Position numbers and translations under genes: made by a program. This document shows, one piece after another, positions 1-6,244 of a DNA stretch of 17,235 bases (position 1 is the stretch's first letter; every line of letters begins with the position of its first letter). The DNA comes from Candidatus Methylomirabilota bacterium (GTDB lineage Bacteria; Methylomirabilota; Methylomirabilia; Methylomirabilales; Methylomirabilaceae): positions 1 through 17,235 of the forward strand of contig PQAQ01000005.1 of assembly GCA_003105305.1 (NCBI GenBank). The letters run 5' to 3'. The notes beneath the pieces were generated by a model, which was given only the letters and a program-made list of their open reading frames with translations, did no database searches and was not told the DNA's origin.

Positions 1-19
1 GGATTTCTGATTCAGGACA

Positions 20-610
20 CTAGCGGTTCAACCCCTCCAACCAGACGGCTGAGTCGTTCAGCATGCGGACAGTCGACTTTCCGGCGGTGACAGAGACGGG
101 AACGGCCCAGAGGAGTGTGGACAGCTTGCCCGGCAGCTCGGCCGTCAGCAGCCACCGGCCCTCGGGTACGTCGGTGAAGGTGAATGCCGCATCCACGCGG
201 TTGGTGACGGCGGTGCGAATGAGACCGGCTTCGCCATCGGTCTCGGCGGCGGCCCGCAGCGCCGCGATGACGTGTCGGGCGGCCTCCAGTTGCTCCGCCG
301 ACAGCGGTCGGCGGTCGCCCTCGAGGTACGGCGCCTGGGCGTGATGCAGGGCGGTTTCCTGCTCCGGCGACAGGGGTAGCAGCGTCACGGTCCAGTCGAT
401 CAGCGGGGTGGGGATCCCCGGCTGCGCGAGGTAGAGACGGCCGGTAATCGTGCCCGTCTGACCCGCCTGCTGGTGCGTCCGAAGGGTCGCCAGATAGCCG
501 GAGACCTCGGCGCGACTGCCGCCCTGCAACCCGATGCCGGCGCAGGCGGTGAGTGTCACGAGGCCGAGCGTTCCGACGATCAGTGTCCGATTCAACCGGT
601 TCTTCCACAT
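20..610 (-). CDS. small lipoprotein with a carboxypeptidase-regulatory-like beta domain (putative)
   Basis: The protein has 196 residues. The N-terminus is basic (MWKNRLNR), followed by a hydrophobic stretch and a lipobox LTAC with Cys23, so it should be processed by signal peptidase II and anchored to a membrane. The mature part contains GTITGRLYL, a tract of LPLSPEQE type and FTFTDVPEGRW. This spacing resembles the beta-sandwich 'carboxypeptidase regulatory-like' folds of surface lipoproteins. No catalytic motif is visible. The ATG at 610 was chosen because GGGAGG lies just upstream and the lipobox then falls at the normal distance. An in-frame start at 685 would add 25 residues ahead of the signal peptide and is unlikely. 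The gene lies 77 nt downstream of the antitoxin stop on the same strand, so read-through from that module is possible. The lipoprotein call is firm. The domain assignment is an impression. Confidence 0.72.
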   Translation of the reverse strand: MWKNRLNRTLIVGTLGLVTLTACAGIGLQGGSRAEVSGYLATLRTHQQAGQTGTITGRLYLAQPGIPTPLIDWTVTLLPLSPEQETALHHAQAPYLEGDRRPLSAEQLEAARHVIAALRAAAETDGEAGLIRTAVTNRVDAAFTFTDVPEGRWLLTAELPGKLSTLLWAVPVSVTAGKSTVRMLNDSAVWLEGLNR

Positions 611-687
611 GAAGGAGCCTCCCGTCTCTGATGGTCCGCCGACTGGGTCCCGCTTGTGTTCTGAGGGCCCATTACAACCGCACAATT

Positions 688-1203
688 TTAAGCGACCGAG
701 GCCAACTCGCGCCCCACATCGATTTGCGTTTTCCGAGAAGACGGTTCCTTCTTGATCTCGGAAAGTCGAACCTGAAATTCTTCCAACAGCGCTCGAATCT
801 CAGTAGGCCGTTTCCGCTTGAGTCGGTGAAGCAGAAACACGCATCGGATGAGACGGTCGGTCACTGCCGCCAAAGGCCGTTGACTATGTTCCCAACGTGA
901 CACGGCAACCTTCGTCACACCCAACATTTCAGCAAAGTCTTTTGCCTTAATACCCATCTCCTTTCTCAGGAATCTCACTTCTTCTCCACAGAGCGCCCCG
1001 CGCCGAAAAAGAAAAGCCTTAGCAATCGCTGCGTGAAGGCTCTGAACCGCCGGTAACTCAGGATACGTCGCGTGACACTTCTCGCATGTATGAACGGTGA
1101 TCCCGCTCAACACCACATTGGTCAGCCCACTCTCCGTATACTGATACTCAAGGCTACGATGCGCTTTCGTGTTTGTTCCACACTCCAAGCATCGCATGGA
1201 CAT
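688..1203 (-). CDS. MqsA-like antitoxin: YgiT-type zinc finger plus XRE-family HTH
   Basis: The protein has 171 residues. The N-terminal zinc-binding part has CLEC (Cys5, Cys8) and CEKC (Cys40, Cys43), the two CxxC knuckles of the YgiT/MqsA zinc finger. Residues about 73-118 form a helix-turn-helix of XRE type (EVRFLRKEMGIKAKDFAEML, then TKVAVSRWEHSQRP). A basic/acidic C-terminal tail follows. In this family the zinc domain neutralises the partner toxin and the HTH binds the operon promoter. The gene lies 14 nt after the DUF4258 gene and is transcribed with it. AGGAGG lies only 3 nt before the first ATG but 9 nt before a second in-frame ATG two codons later (1197), so translation may really begin at 1197. 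G+C content and third-position G/C are visibly lower than in the neighbouring genes, suggesting acquisition as a unit. Confidence 0.85.
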   Translation of the reverse strand: MSMRCLECGTNTKAHRSLEYQYTESGLTNVVLSGITVHTCEKCHATYPELPAVQSLHAAIAKAFLFRRGALCGEEVRFLRKEMGIKAKDFAEMLGVTKVAVSRWEHSQRPLAAVTDRLIRCVFLLHRLKRKRPTEIRALLEEFQVRLSEIKKEPSSRKTQIDVGRELASVA

Positions 1204-1217
1204 TCTCCTCCTTCAGT

Positions 1218-1556
1218 CTAATGTGGCTCAACAACCGTCACGAGAATAATAGCTGTTCGGTCCTCAGTAATGCCGATTCGAACCTCAAGATCATCTCCCT
1301 CGACATCCTTGCCGCAGATGAAATATATCCATCCACCGTAATTGTCGTTCCATTCAGGCTCTCGGTTTGGCTTTCCGCTGGTCAGTATTTCAATGGCATC
1401 ACTTACTGTGACGTTTCGTGACCTGCCGCTTTTCTGAAAGTGCTTCGATGGGATTAATTTAACCTGGAGCCGAGAAAATTCTTCAATGACCGCCATCACT
1501 TCATCGCGGGTAAGAGCGGTAGGACGATCTGGAGAGTTACCATGTTCTATGGTCAC
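1218..1556 (-). CDS. DUF4258-domain protein, probable toxin of a type II toxin-antitoxin pair
   Basis: The protein has 112 residues and a GTG start. The C-terminal half, roughly residues 50-110, has the DUF4258 pattern: a DAIEIL helix, then beta strands GGWIYFICGKDV, LEVRIGI and AIILVTVVEP. This fold is shared with small RelE/MqsR-like toxins. The N-terminal 45 residues form a predicted helix (RDEVMAVIEEFSRL). The partner, a YgiT-type zinc-finger/HTH protein, follows after 14 nt. The toxin-first order is the one seen in mqsRA and higBA operons. Only a weak AAGG lies 8 nt before the GTG, compared with a strong Shine-Dalgarno for the antitoxin, which would favour antitoxin excess. RNase activity is inferred from family and context. 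No catalytic residues can be assigned by eye. Confidence 0.75.
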   Translation of the reverse strand: MTIEHGNSPDRPTALTRDEVMAVIEEFSRLQVKLIPSKHFQKSGRSRNVTVSDAIEILTSGKPNREPEWNDNYGGWIYFICGKDVEGDDLEVRIGITEDRTAIILVTVVEPH

Positions 1557-1586
1557 CGCAGCAGCCTTTGTCTCGGCAACGAATGA

Positions 1587-1615
1587 ACATTACCCTACGG
1601 GTATCAAGCTGTCAA
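1587..1615 (-). promoter_or_regulatory. sigma70-type promoter of the toxin-antitoxin operon
   Basis: On the minus strand TTGACA (1615-1610) is followed after exactly 17 bp by TAATGT (1592-1587). Transcription would start near 1580, leaving a leader of about 24 nt before the GTG at 1556. The -35 box is a perfect consensus match. The -10 box matches at only three of six positions. Confidence 0.5.
1591..1603. promoter_or_regulatory. inverted repeat TACCC-N3-GGGTA, candidate antitoxin operator
   Basis: This is a perfect 5-bp inverted repeat within the spacer and -10 box of the toxin-antitoxin promoter. MqsA-like HTH antitoxins bind short palindromes overlapping their own promoter, so this is a natural candidate operator. 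Palindrome and position are seen directly. Binding is inferred. Confidence 0.35.
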
Positions 1616-1620
1616 GAGAA

Positions 1621-1641
1621 AAGTTAACCAATATATAACTT
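1621..1641. promoter_or_regulatory. inverted repeat AAGTTA-N9-TAACTT upstream of the toxin-antitoxin promoter
   Basis: A perfect 6-bp inverted repeat with an AT-rich spacer lies just upstream of the -35 box. It may be a second operator or an UP-like element. AT-rich sequence makes chance palindromes likelier, so confidence is low. Confidence 0.25.
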
Positions 1642-1825
1642 GAGATTCTGCCCAATTAGTTCCTCAAGATCCCACAATAGAGCATTTCCGCAAAAGAATC
1701 AACAGTTGGCGTTTGCTCTTGAAGAATCACACGAGGAGACATAGATGGAATGGCGGCTCTTCCTCGCCAGGCCGCCACCAAGACGGGAAGCACAAATTAG
1801 CGCACTACCCGGCGTCCACAACTCC

Positions 1826-1854
1826 TTGACTTCTTTGCGCCGTTTTCGTAGGAT
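1826..1854 (+). promoter_or_regulatory. sigma70-type promoter for the Skp-like gene
   Basis: TTGACT (1826-1831), a 17-bp spacer and TAGGAT (1849-1854) match consensus at five and four of six positions. Transcription would begin near 1861, about 70 nt ahead of the GTG at 1931. Its position inside the upstream in-frame extension supports starting translation at 1931 rather than 1745. Confidence 0.45.
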
Positions 1855-1930
1855 AGGCGGCATCGTGGCGCATGGGGCGATCGACGTGGCGGGCTCGTCG
1901 GCAGAACGGGTGAAGGAGGCAGGGACCACG

Positions 1931-2557
1931 GTGGATGACCAGATTCGACATCGGCGGCAATCGGGTTGGCGGAGAGGACGGCTCGTCCTCGCGGCGGTCC
2001 TTTCGGTATGGTTGTCGGGTTCCGTGACGGCGTCGGCGCTTGCGGCAGAAAAGGCGGGAATTGTCGATAGCGCCGCGCTGATTCGATTCTACGAGGAGCT
2101 GAAGGTCAAGCCCGCGGTCGATCCGGCGACGCAGTTGGGGCCGGGACCGGAGGAACGGAAACGGGCGGAAGCGGCGCTCGATGACGCGCGGCGGGCGTAT
2201 GCAGAGGCCCGGGCGCATGGCAGCCCGGAGGACAAGGCTGCCGCCCAGAAGAGACTGCAAGAGAGGGTGGCGGCGCTGCAGACGCTGTACGGCAAGACAG
2301 CCGAGGACCTCAGGGATGTCGTCAAATACCGGTCGCCTGACATCCTGTTTGCCGCACTGCGGGAGCGCATCCAGACATTCGGCCAGGAACAGGGGTACGA
2401 CATCATCATCAACCGGCAGACCGGCAAGCGGATGTTCCAGCGCGAGGGGTTTTCCGGCGCCGACCCGGCGCAACCGGCCGACATCACGCAGGAGCTGATC
2501 GGCTGGATCCGGCAGCGGGAGGAGGCGGCCCAGCCGGGCCAGGCACCCCACCCCTGA
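1931..2557 (+). CDS. exported Skp/OmpH-like periplasmic protein
   Basis: The protein has 208 residues from a GTG start preceded by AAGGAGG at 11 nt. A long basic n-region leads into a hydrophobic core ([13 protein letters not shown]), with likely cleavage after ALAA (residue 39). Residues about 72-135 are rich in charged residues and alanine and should form a long helical hairpin or coiled coil. The C-terminal part contains [16 protein letters not shown] and [10 protein letters not shown], which parallels the 'gyD.Vl......DiT..v...l' ending of the OmpH/Skp family. Skp-family proteins are periplasmic holdase chaperones for outer-membrane proteins. Usual neighbours such as bamA or lpxD are absent, so this may be a diverged paralogue. 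A start at 1745 with its own Shine-Dalgarno is possible but less likely. The secreted protein gene follows after 37 nt and is probably co-transcribed. Confidence 0.6.
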
Positions 2558-2594
2558 TCGGCTTCGGTCGAACCTGCCGCTCTCGCGTCCTGCT

Positions 2595-3533
2595 GTGACG
2601 AGCATGTCTCCAGCCTTCGTCTTTTCACGCACGGTACGGCTGAGCCGGCACGTCCTGCTCTGCCTGCTGTTCCTCGTGAGCCTTCCGTACCGGACGCCGG
2701 CCCTCGCGGCGACGAACAGCGAGCTGATCCCCGGCTCGCGGATCGTCTTTCCCTATTACGACATCCGGCCCGGGATGTCGACCTTTCTGGCGTTCACGAA
2801 TGTCGGCCTCAGTCCGGCGACCCTCCACCTTGAGTTCTACGATCCGAGCGGCCTTCGGCGGGACAGCAGCCTCTCCCTCTCGGCGGGCGATGTCGACCTG
2901 CTGGATGTGGCCGCCGTTCTGCAACCCGAGGCCGATGGACTCTTCCGGCAGGGGTTTGTGGATGTGGCGACCTTTGGCGGGGACGCGCTGCTCGGGACGG
3001 CCCTGATCGTCAACGGGATCGAGGATTGGGGGATTGCCTATCATGGCGCGGCGGCGCGGCGCACGCCGGGGGGGCCGCTGCCGTTCGAGCCGTATCCCGC
3101 GCGGTTGTTTCTGCCGGCATTTGTGACGCCAGGCGCGTTGAGCGAAGGGAGCGTCGCCGACGGGCTGTTGGTGGTGGCGGCGCCGCATCCGACCCAGCCG
3201 GGCGGCGAGCTGCCCGATCCGTCGCTTCAGGCGGATATCCGGGTGTCGCTCGATACCGAGCCGCCATGGACCCTGGTGAGCGCGACACCGCAGGCATCGG
3301 CGGGTTCGCCCGAGCCGATCGTGACCGGTCATCAACTGATCTTCCCTATCGGTCAGGTCGCCGGCGTCTTCCCGACACCCGCGTTCGGCTGGCTGTCGGT
3401 AACGAATTCGGCGGTCGATGGGGCCGGGACACCGATCGGTCTGGTCGGCCTGTACATCCAGACGATTGCCGGCACAGGGTCCGGCATGGGTCTCGCGATC
3501 CGCCTCTCCGGCGATCCCGCCTCGGGACCGTAA
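2595..3533 (+). CDS. secreted protein of unknown function
   Basis: The protein has 312 residues from GTG. An ATG three codons later (2604) is an equally possible start, and no clear Shine-Dalgarno is seen for either. The signal peptide is clear: basic RTVRLSRH, hydrophobic VLLCLLFLVSL and cleavage after ALAA near residue 39. The mature protein starts with SELIPGSRIVFPYYDIRPG and FLAFTNVG. It continues with alternating hydrophobic stretches (TLHLEFYD, TALIVNG, LIFPIGQVAG, FGWLSVTNS), which suggest an all-beta, Ig-like or jelly-roll fold. No lipobox, C-terminal anchor, sorting signal or catalytic motif is visible. I do not recognise the family. Its position behind a Skp-like gene is compatible with a periplasmic or outer-surface location, and nothing more specific can be said. 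Confidence 0.75.
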   Translation: MTSMSPAFVFSRTVRLSRHVLLCLLFLVSLPYRTPALAATNSELIPGSRIVFPYYDIRPGMSTFLAFTNVGLSPATLHLEFYDPSGLRRDSSLSLSAGDVDLLDVAAVLQPEADGLFRQGFVDVATFGGDALLGTALIVNGIEDWGIAYHGAAARRTPGGPLPFEPYPARLFLPAFVTPGALSEGSVADGLLVVAAPHPTQPGGELPDPSLQADIRVSLDTEPPWTLVSATPQASAGSPEPIVTGHQLIFPIGQVAGVFPTPAFGWLSVTNSAVDGAGTPIGLVGLYIQTIAGTGSGMGLAIRLSGDPASGP

Positions 3534-3641
3534 CATATAGTGAAGGGCCAACCACGAACGGGCATAAGCGCTCACTTATTAAGGGGAGCACGTAATAAAT
3601 TGCGCTCTTGCCTCTTATCTCAAGCAACCTCCCCCTTTGGC

Positions 3642-3696
3642 AAAGGGGGATTGAGGGGGATTTCCTGAGCGCCCAAATCCCCCCTCGCCCCCCTTT
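3642..3696. repeat. imperfect inverted repeat, two 22-nt arms
   Basis: The left arm (3642-3663, AAAGGGGGATTGAGGGGGATTT in two halves around TTGA) pairs with the right arm (3675-3696) across an 11-nt loop. About 17 of 22 positions match. The right arm also forms the 5' half of a second perfect hairpin (3688-3708, CCCCCCTTT-atg-AAAGGGGGG), and the left arm shares bases with the hairpin at 3631-3649. The structures are therefore nested and mutually exclusive. Confidence 0.65.
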
Positions 3697-3714
3697 ATGA
3701 AAGGGGGGAGGATT

Positions 3715-3780
3715 ATAAGCAACCTCCCCTTTTATCAAAGGGGGGGGATAAGCAACCTCCCCCTTTAATAAAAGGAGGGG
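3715..3780. repeat. two tandem 33-bp hairpin units
   Basis: Units at 3715-3747 and 3748-3780 both begin ataagcaacctcccc and end in an A-then-G-run that pairs with the C-run. A third, separated copy of the same unit lies at 3618-3650 (caagcaacctccccctttgg, then caaaggggg). The hairpin loops differ between copies while the stems are kept, which suggests that structure is conserved. Confidence 0.65.
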
Positions 3781-3893
3781 TGCAAGCTCTATTGCGCTCC
3801 GAGTAATAGGTCCTTAGGCATTTCTAAAAAGTAGCGCGAAGCCGTGAGTGTGGCGGATGGTCGAAGCCCGCACGCGCGGGGTCGAGGAGCACA

Positions 3894-5081
3894 GTGGGTA
3901 CCCTGAGCATCGTGATTCGCCGGACGGCGGAGGGCCGGTCCGGGGGGCGACAGCGTCTGACGGCGCAACTGTGCCGGGACAGCCTGATCGCCTATACCCC
4001 CGGGCTGGACCGGATCGTCGAGATGCGGGGCGACACCCGCCTCGGCGAGATCAGGGCCGGGCTCGATAGCCCGTTTGTGGCAGTCCTCGACGACACGGTT
4101 GCGGTCTGCCCCGGCTGGGCCGATCGTCTGGTGCGCGGGTTGACCCGGTCGGGGGCGGCGGCGATCGGTCCCCTGTCGAATGGCGCTCGTGGGGCGCAGT
4201 ACCGATCGGGCGACTATCAGGATATCCCCGGGTTTCTCCGCTTTGCCGAACAGATCGCCAGGGCCGGCGGGGGGAGAATTGAACCGGTCGAGACGCTGCA
4301 TCCCTGCTGCATCCTGTCGTCCTGCGCCTGTCTTGCCGAGGTCGACCCGAACACGACGCCGGCGGATCTGCCTCGCGCGTTGCGCGCGGCCGGTCGCGGG
4401 ATGGCGGTCGCGCTGGATACCTACGTCCACTCCTTTGCGGCATACTACGCGCAGCTCCGTCCCGAGGTGGCGGCGCTGATCCCGCAGACCGCCTCCACGA
4501 TCCTGGACGTCGGATGCGGGACAGGCGCGCTCGGGGCCGCCTTGAAGCAGGCGCGCTCGGTGCGGGTGATCGGCGTCGAGATCGACCCGGTTGCGGCGGA
4601 GGCGGCGCGGCGGGTGTTGGATGACGTGTATGTCGGCGATATCGAGAGCCTGGAGTGGCCGCGCGAGGCGGCGAGCTTTGATGCCGTCGTCCTGGCCGAT
4701 ATCCTGGAGCACCTGCGCGATCCCTGGGGGCTGCTCGGGCGCCTGGCGCCCCTGCTGGCGCCGGAGGGGCGGCTGATCGCAAGCCTGCCGAATATCCGGC
4801 ACTGGTCGGTGTTGGGGGGGCTTCTCGAGGGGGAGTGGACCTATCTGCCGGCGGGTATCCTGGACCACGGGCACCTTCGGTTCTTTACCAGGACAAGCGG
4901 TCGGGCCCTTATCGAATCGGCCGGGTTCAGGGTGATGCAGATCGAGCCGATCCGGTCGGCCGGGATCCCTGATCTTACACCGCTGGTCGAGGTCTGTCGG
5001 GGTCTGTCGCTCGATGTCTCGACCCTCGTTGAGGAGGCCGGCGTCACCCAGTACCTGTATGTGGCGGCGGCAGCGCAGTGA
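3894..5081 (+). CDS. fusion of a GT2-like glycosyltransferase domain and a class I SAM methyltransferase
   Basis: The protein has 395 residues from GTG, with GAGGAG 4 nt upstream. Residues 1-185 look like a shortened GT2 domain. SIVI opens it, and LDDTVAVCPGWADRLV (65-80) matches the GT-A acidic motif region ('dDdv...pgWl..L'). The stretch around ALDTYVHSFAAYY (174-186) matches the usual end of such domains, but the normal 'DN.S.D' nucleotide-binding segment is missing. Residues 200-350 are a Rossmann methyltransferase: LDVGCGTGALG (204-214), acidic Glu229 closing strand 2, DILEHL (269-274), then SLPNIRHW and DHGHLRFF as in SAM-dependent methyltransferases of polysaccharide loci. It probably methylates a sugar or chain end in the cytoplasm. 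It overlaps the following GT2 by GTGA, indicating translational coupling. Whether the GT2-like part is still catalytic is uncertain. Confidence 0.8.
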   Translation: MGTLSIVIRRTAEGRSGGRQRLTAQLCRDSLIAYTPGLDRIVEMRGDTRLGEIRAGLDSPFVAVLDDTVAVCPGWADRLVRGLTRSGAAAIGPLSNGARGAQYRSGDYQDIPGFLRFAEQIARAGGGRIEPVETLHPCCILSSCACLAEVDPNTTPADLPRALRAAGRGMAVALDTYVHSFAAYYAQLRPEVAALIPQTASTILDVGCGTGALGAALKQARSVRVIGVEIDPVAAEAARRVLDDVYVGDIESLEWPREAASFDAVVLADILEHLRDPWGLLGRLAPLLAPEGRLIASLPNIRHWSVLGGLLEGEWTYLPAGILDHGHLRFFTRTSGRALIESAGFRVMQIEPIRSAGIPDLTPLVEVCRGLSLDVSTLVEEAGVTQYLYVAAAAQ

Positions 5082-6244
5082 CAGACGTCGGGTCGGTCGA
5101 TCTGTCCGTCATCATCGTCAACTACAATGTGAGCGACCTCGTCCTGCAGGCGGTCGAGTCCGTGTCGGCGCAGCGCTTCGCGGGGTCGGATGGGCGCAAC
5201 GGCCGCTTCGAGATTGTGGTGATCGACAATGCCTCACGGGATGCGGACGCCGCGATGCTGGAGCGCCTGCCCCCCTCGGTCGCCGTCATCCGGAACCGGA
5301 CCAACCTGGGGTTTGCCGCCGCCAACAATCAGGGGATCGAGCGAGCGCGCGGCCGTTACGTCTTCCTTCTGAACCCCGATACCCGACTGTTGGACGGATC
5401 GGTTGAGGCGCTGCGTCGCTGTCTGGATCGGCACCCCGGGGCCGGGATGGTCGGACCCAGGATCTGGGCCGACGACGAACGGACGCTTCAACTGCCGCCG
5501 GGCGATCCGCCGTCGCTGTCGTTTCTGATCGGCCGGGCGCTAGGGGAGGCGGTCCCGTGGATCCGGCGATGGCGTACACGGCGATGGCTTCAGGAGGCCA
5601 TCCGGTTCTGGCGCGCCGAGGTCCCGATGACGGTCACGATGCTCTCGGGCGCCTGCCTGATGGTCGATCGGGAGACGCTGCGGCGCGTGGGCGGATTCGA
5701 TCCCGGCTTTTTCCTGTACTATGAGGATGCCGATCTGTGCCGCCGCATCCGTCGGCAGGGGTTGCGGCTGGTCGTGGCGCCGGCGGCGGAGGTCGTTCAC
5801 TACTACAATCAGAGCGCGCAGGCCGATCCGCACGGGGCCTGGAGCCACGCCATGGTCTCGGAGCGCCGGTTTGTGCGGGTGCACTATGGCCCGCTGGGGG
5901 CTGCGATGCACCGGGCTGCGCTGGCGCTGGGCCGGCGCGCGGCGCATCGGAGCGAGGCGGCGGATCGAATCGGCGTCATCGATCTCGGCGCGGTGATGCA
6001 ACCGCCCCGGTTCGAGCTTCCGGTCGGATCGGCGTCGGAGCAGGCGCGGCTGTGGCAGATCAGTCCTGATCGGTGGGGCGTGCCGTCAGCCGGCGCCTTT
6101 GTGCCCGGGTCCGCCTTCGCGCTGTCCCGGGCGGTGTGGGACCGTCTCATGCCCGGACGCTACTATGTGCGGGCCGTCGATCCGGATACCTGCCGCGCGC
6201 TGGGCTGCTGGTCGTGGATCAAGCCCTCCCCATCCGAGTCCTAG
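5078..6244 (+). CDS. GT2-family glycosyltransferase (rhamnosyltransferase-like) with an extra C-terminal module
   Basis: The protein has 388 residues from GTG, overlapping the preceding stop by 4 nt. The GT2 domain spans about residues 8-275: SVIIVNYN (10-17), VVIDNAS (47-53), NLGFAAANNQGI (76-87), the metal-binding LLNPDTRLLDGS (97-108), the acceptor segment MLSGACLMVDRETLRRVGGFD, and the catalytic-base region FFLYYEDADLCRRI (211-224) with Glu216 and Asp217. This layout is that of WbbL/RfbF-type rhamnosyl- and related transferases that extend surface polysaccharides at the inner face of the membrane. After an RRAAHRSEAAD linker, residues about 298-388 form a separate segment (PPRFELPVGSAS, PGRYYVRAVDPDT, GCWSWIKP) that I cannot name. 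It reads like a small beta domain. The last stop shares CTAG with the convergent gene. Confidence 0.85.
   Translation: MTDVGSVDLSVIIVNYNVSDLVLQAVESVSAQRFAGSDGRNGRFEIVVIDNASRDADAAMLERLPPSVAVIRNRTNLGFAAANNQGIERARGRYVFLLNPDTRLLDGSVEALRRCLDRHPGAGMVGPRIWADDERTLQLPPGDPPSLSFLIGRALGEAVPWIRRWRTRRWLQEAIRFWRAEVPMTVTMLSGACLMVDRETLRRVGGFDPGFFLYYEDADLCRRIRRQGLRLVVAPAAEVVHYYNQSAQADPHGAWSHAMVSERRFVRVHYGPLGAAMHRAALALGRRAAHRSEAADRIGVIDLGAVMQPPRFELPVGSASEQARLWQISPDRWGVPSAGAFVPGSAFALSRAVWDRLMPGRYYVRAVDPDTCRALGCWSWIKPSPSES

Larger units (their letters stand above)
1616..1930. other. intergenic stretch between the divergent TA operon and the Skp-like gene
   Basis: This stretch carries the upstream part of the toxin-antitoxin promoter region, then an open frame in phase with the Skp-like gene from an ATG at 1745. 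That ATG has a good GAGGAG 6 nt upstream. However, the 62 codons it would add include many A/T-ending and rare-looking codons (aga, cta, ata, att), are arginine-rich and precede a clear signal peptide. A sigma70-like promoter lies inside the stretch at 1826-1854. It is therefore treated as mostly non-coding. Confidence 0.45.
3599..3799. repeat. MITE/REP-like hairpin element flanked by a 9-bp direct repeat
   Basis: ATTGCGCTC occurs exactly at 3599-3607 and again at 3791-3799. Between the copies lies about 183 bp made mostly of palindromic blocks with the theme agcaacctccccctttNNNaaaggggg. No open reading frame fits a transposase. The arrangement resembles a non-autonomous element with a 9-bp target duplication. 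However, the terminal sequences inside the direct repeats are not convincing inverted repeats, so transposition is inference. Similar C/G-rich hairpins are dispersed in many environmental bacterial genomes. Confidence 0.5.
3534..3893. other. 360-nt non-coding interval holding a hairpin-repeat element
   Basis: No supported gene lies here. Most of the interval is the repeat element described separately (3599-3799). The right flank, 3800-3893, holds a short stem-loop CCCGC-acgc-GCGGG (3867-3880) just before the GAGGAG ribosome-binding site (3884-3889) of the next gene. No convincing sigma70 promoter was found for the downstream gene. Confidence 0.6.

Noticed and set aside
701..1710. 7-bp inverted repeat GCCAACT / AGTTGGC flanking the toxin-antitoxin module
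   Set aside because: The match does not extend beyond seven bases and is expected by chance in windows of this size. It is not enough to define mobile-element ends.
3346..3738. 130-codon minus-strand frame reading through the hairpin repeats
   Set aside because: The frame is built from repeat sequence and the antisense of the secreted protein. No homology-like motif or ribosome-binding site was seen.
3618..3780. Possible CRISPR array from repeated agcaacctcccc units
   Set aside because: The copies are directly abutting 33-bp hairpin units without spacers of regular length, and no cas genes are present.
3867..3880. Stem-loop CCCGC-acgc-GCGGG as a riboswitch or attenuator ahead of the methyltransferase fusion
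   Set aside because: It is a single 5-bp stem in very G+C-rich DNA, with no further conserved structure or U-tract.
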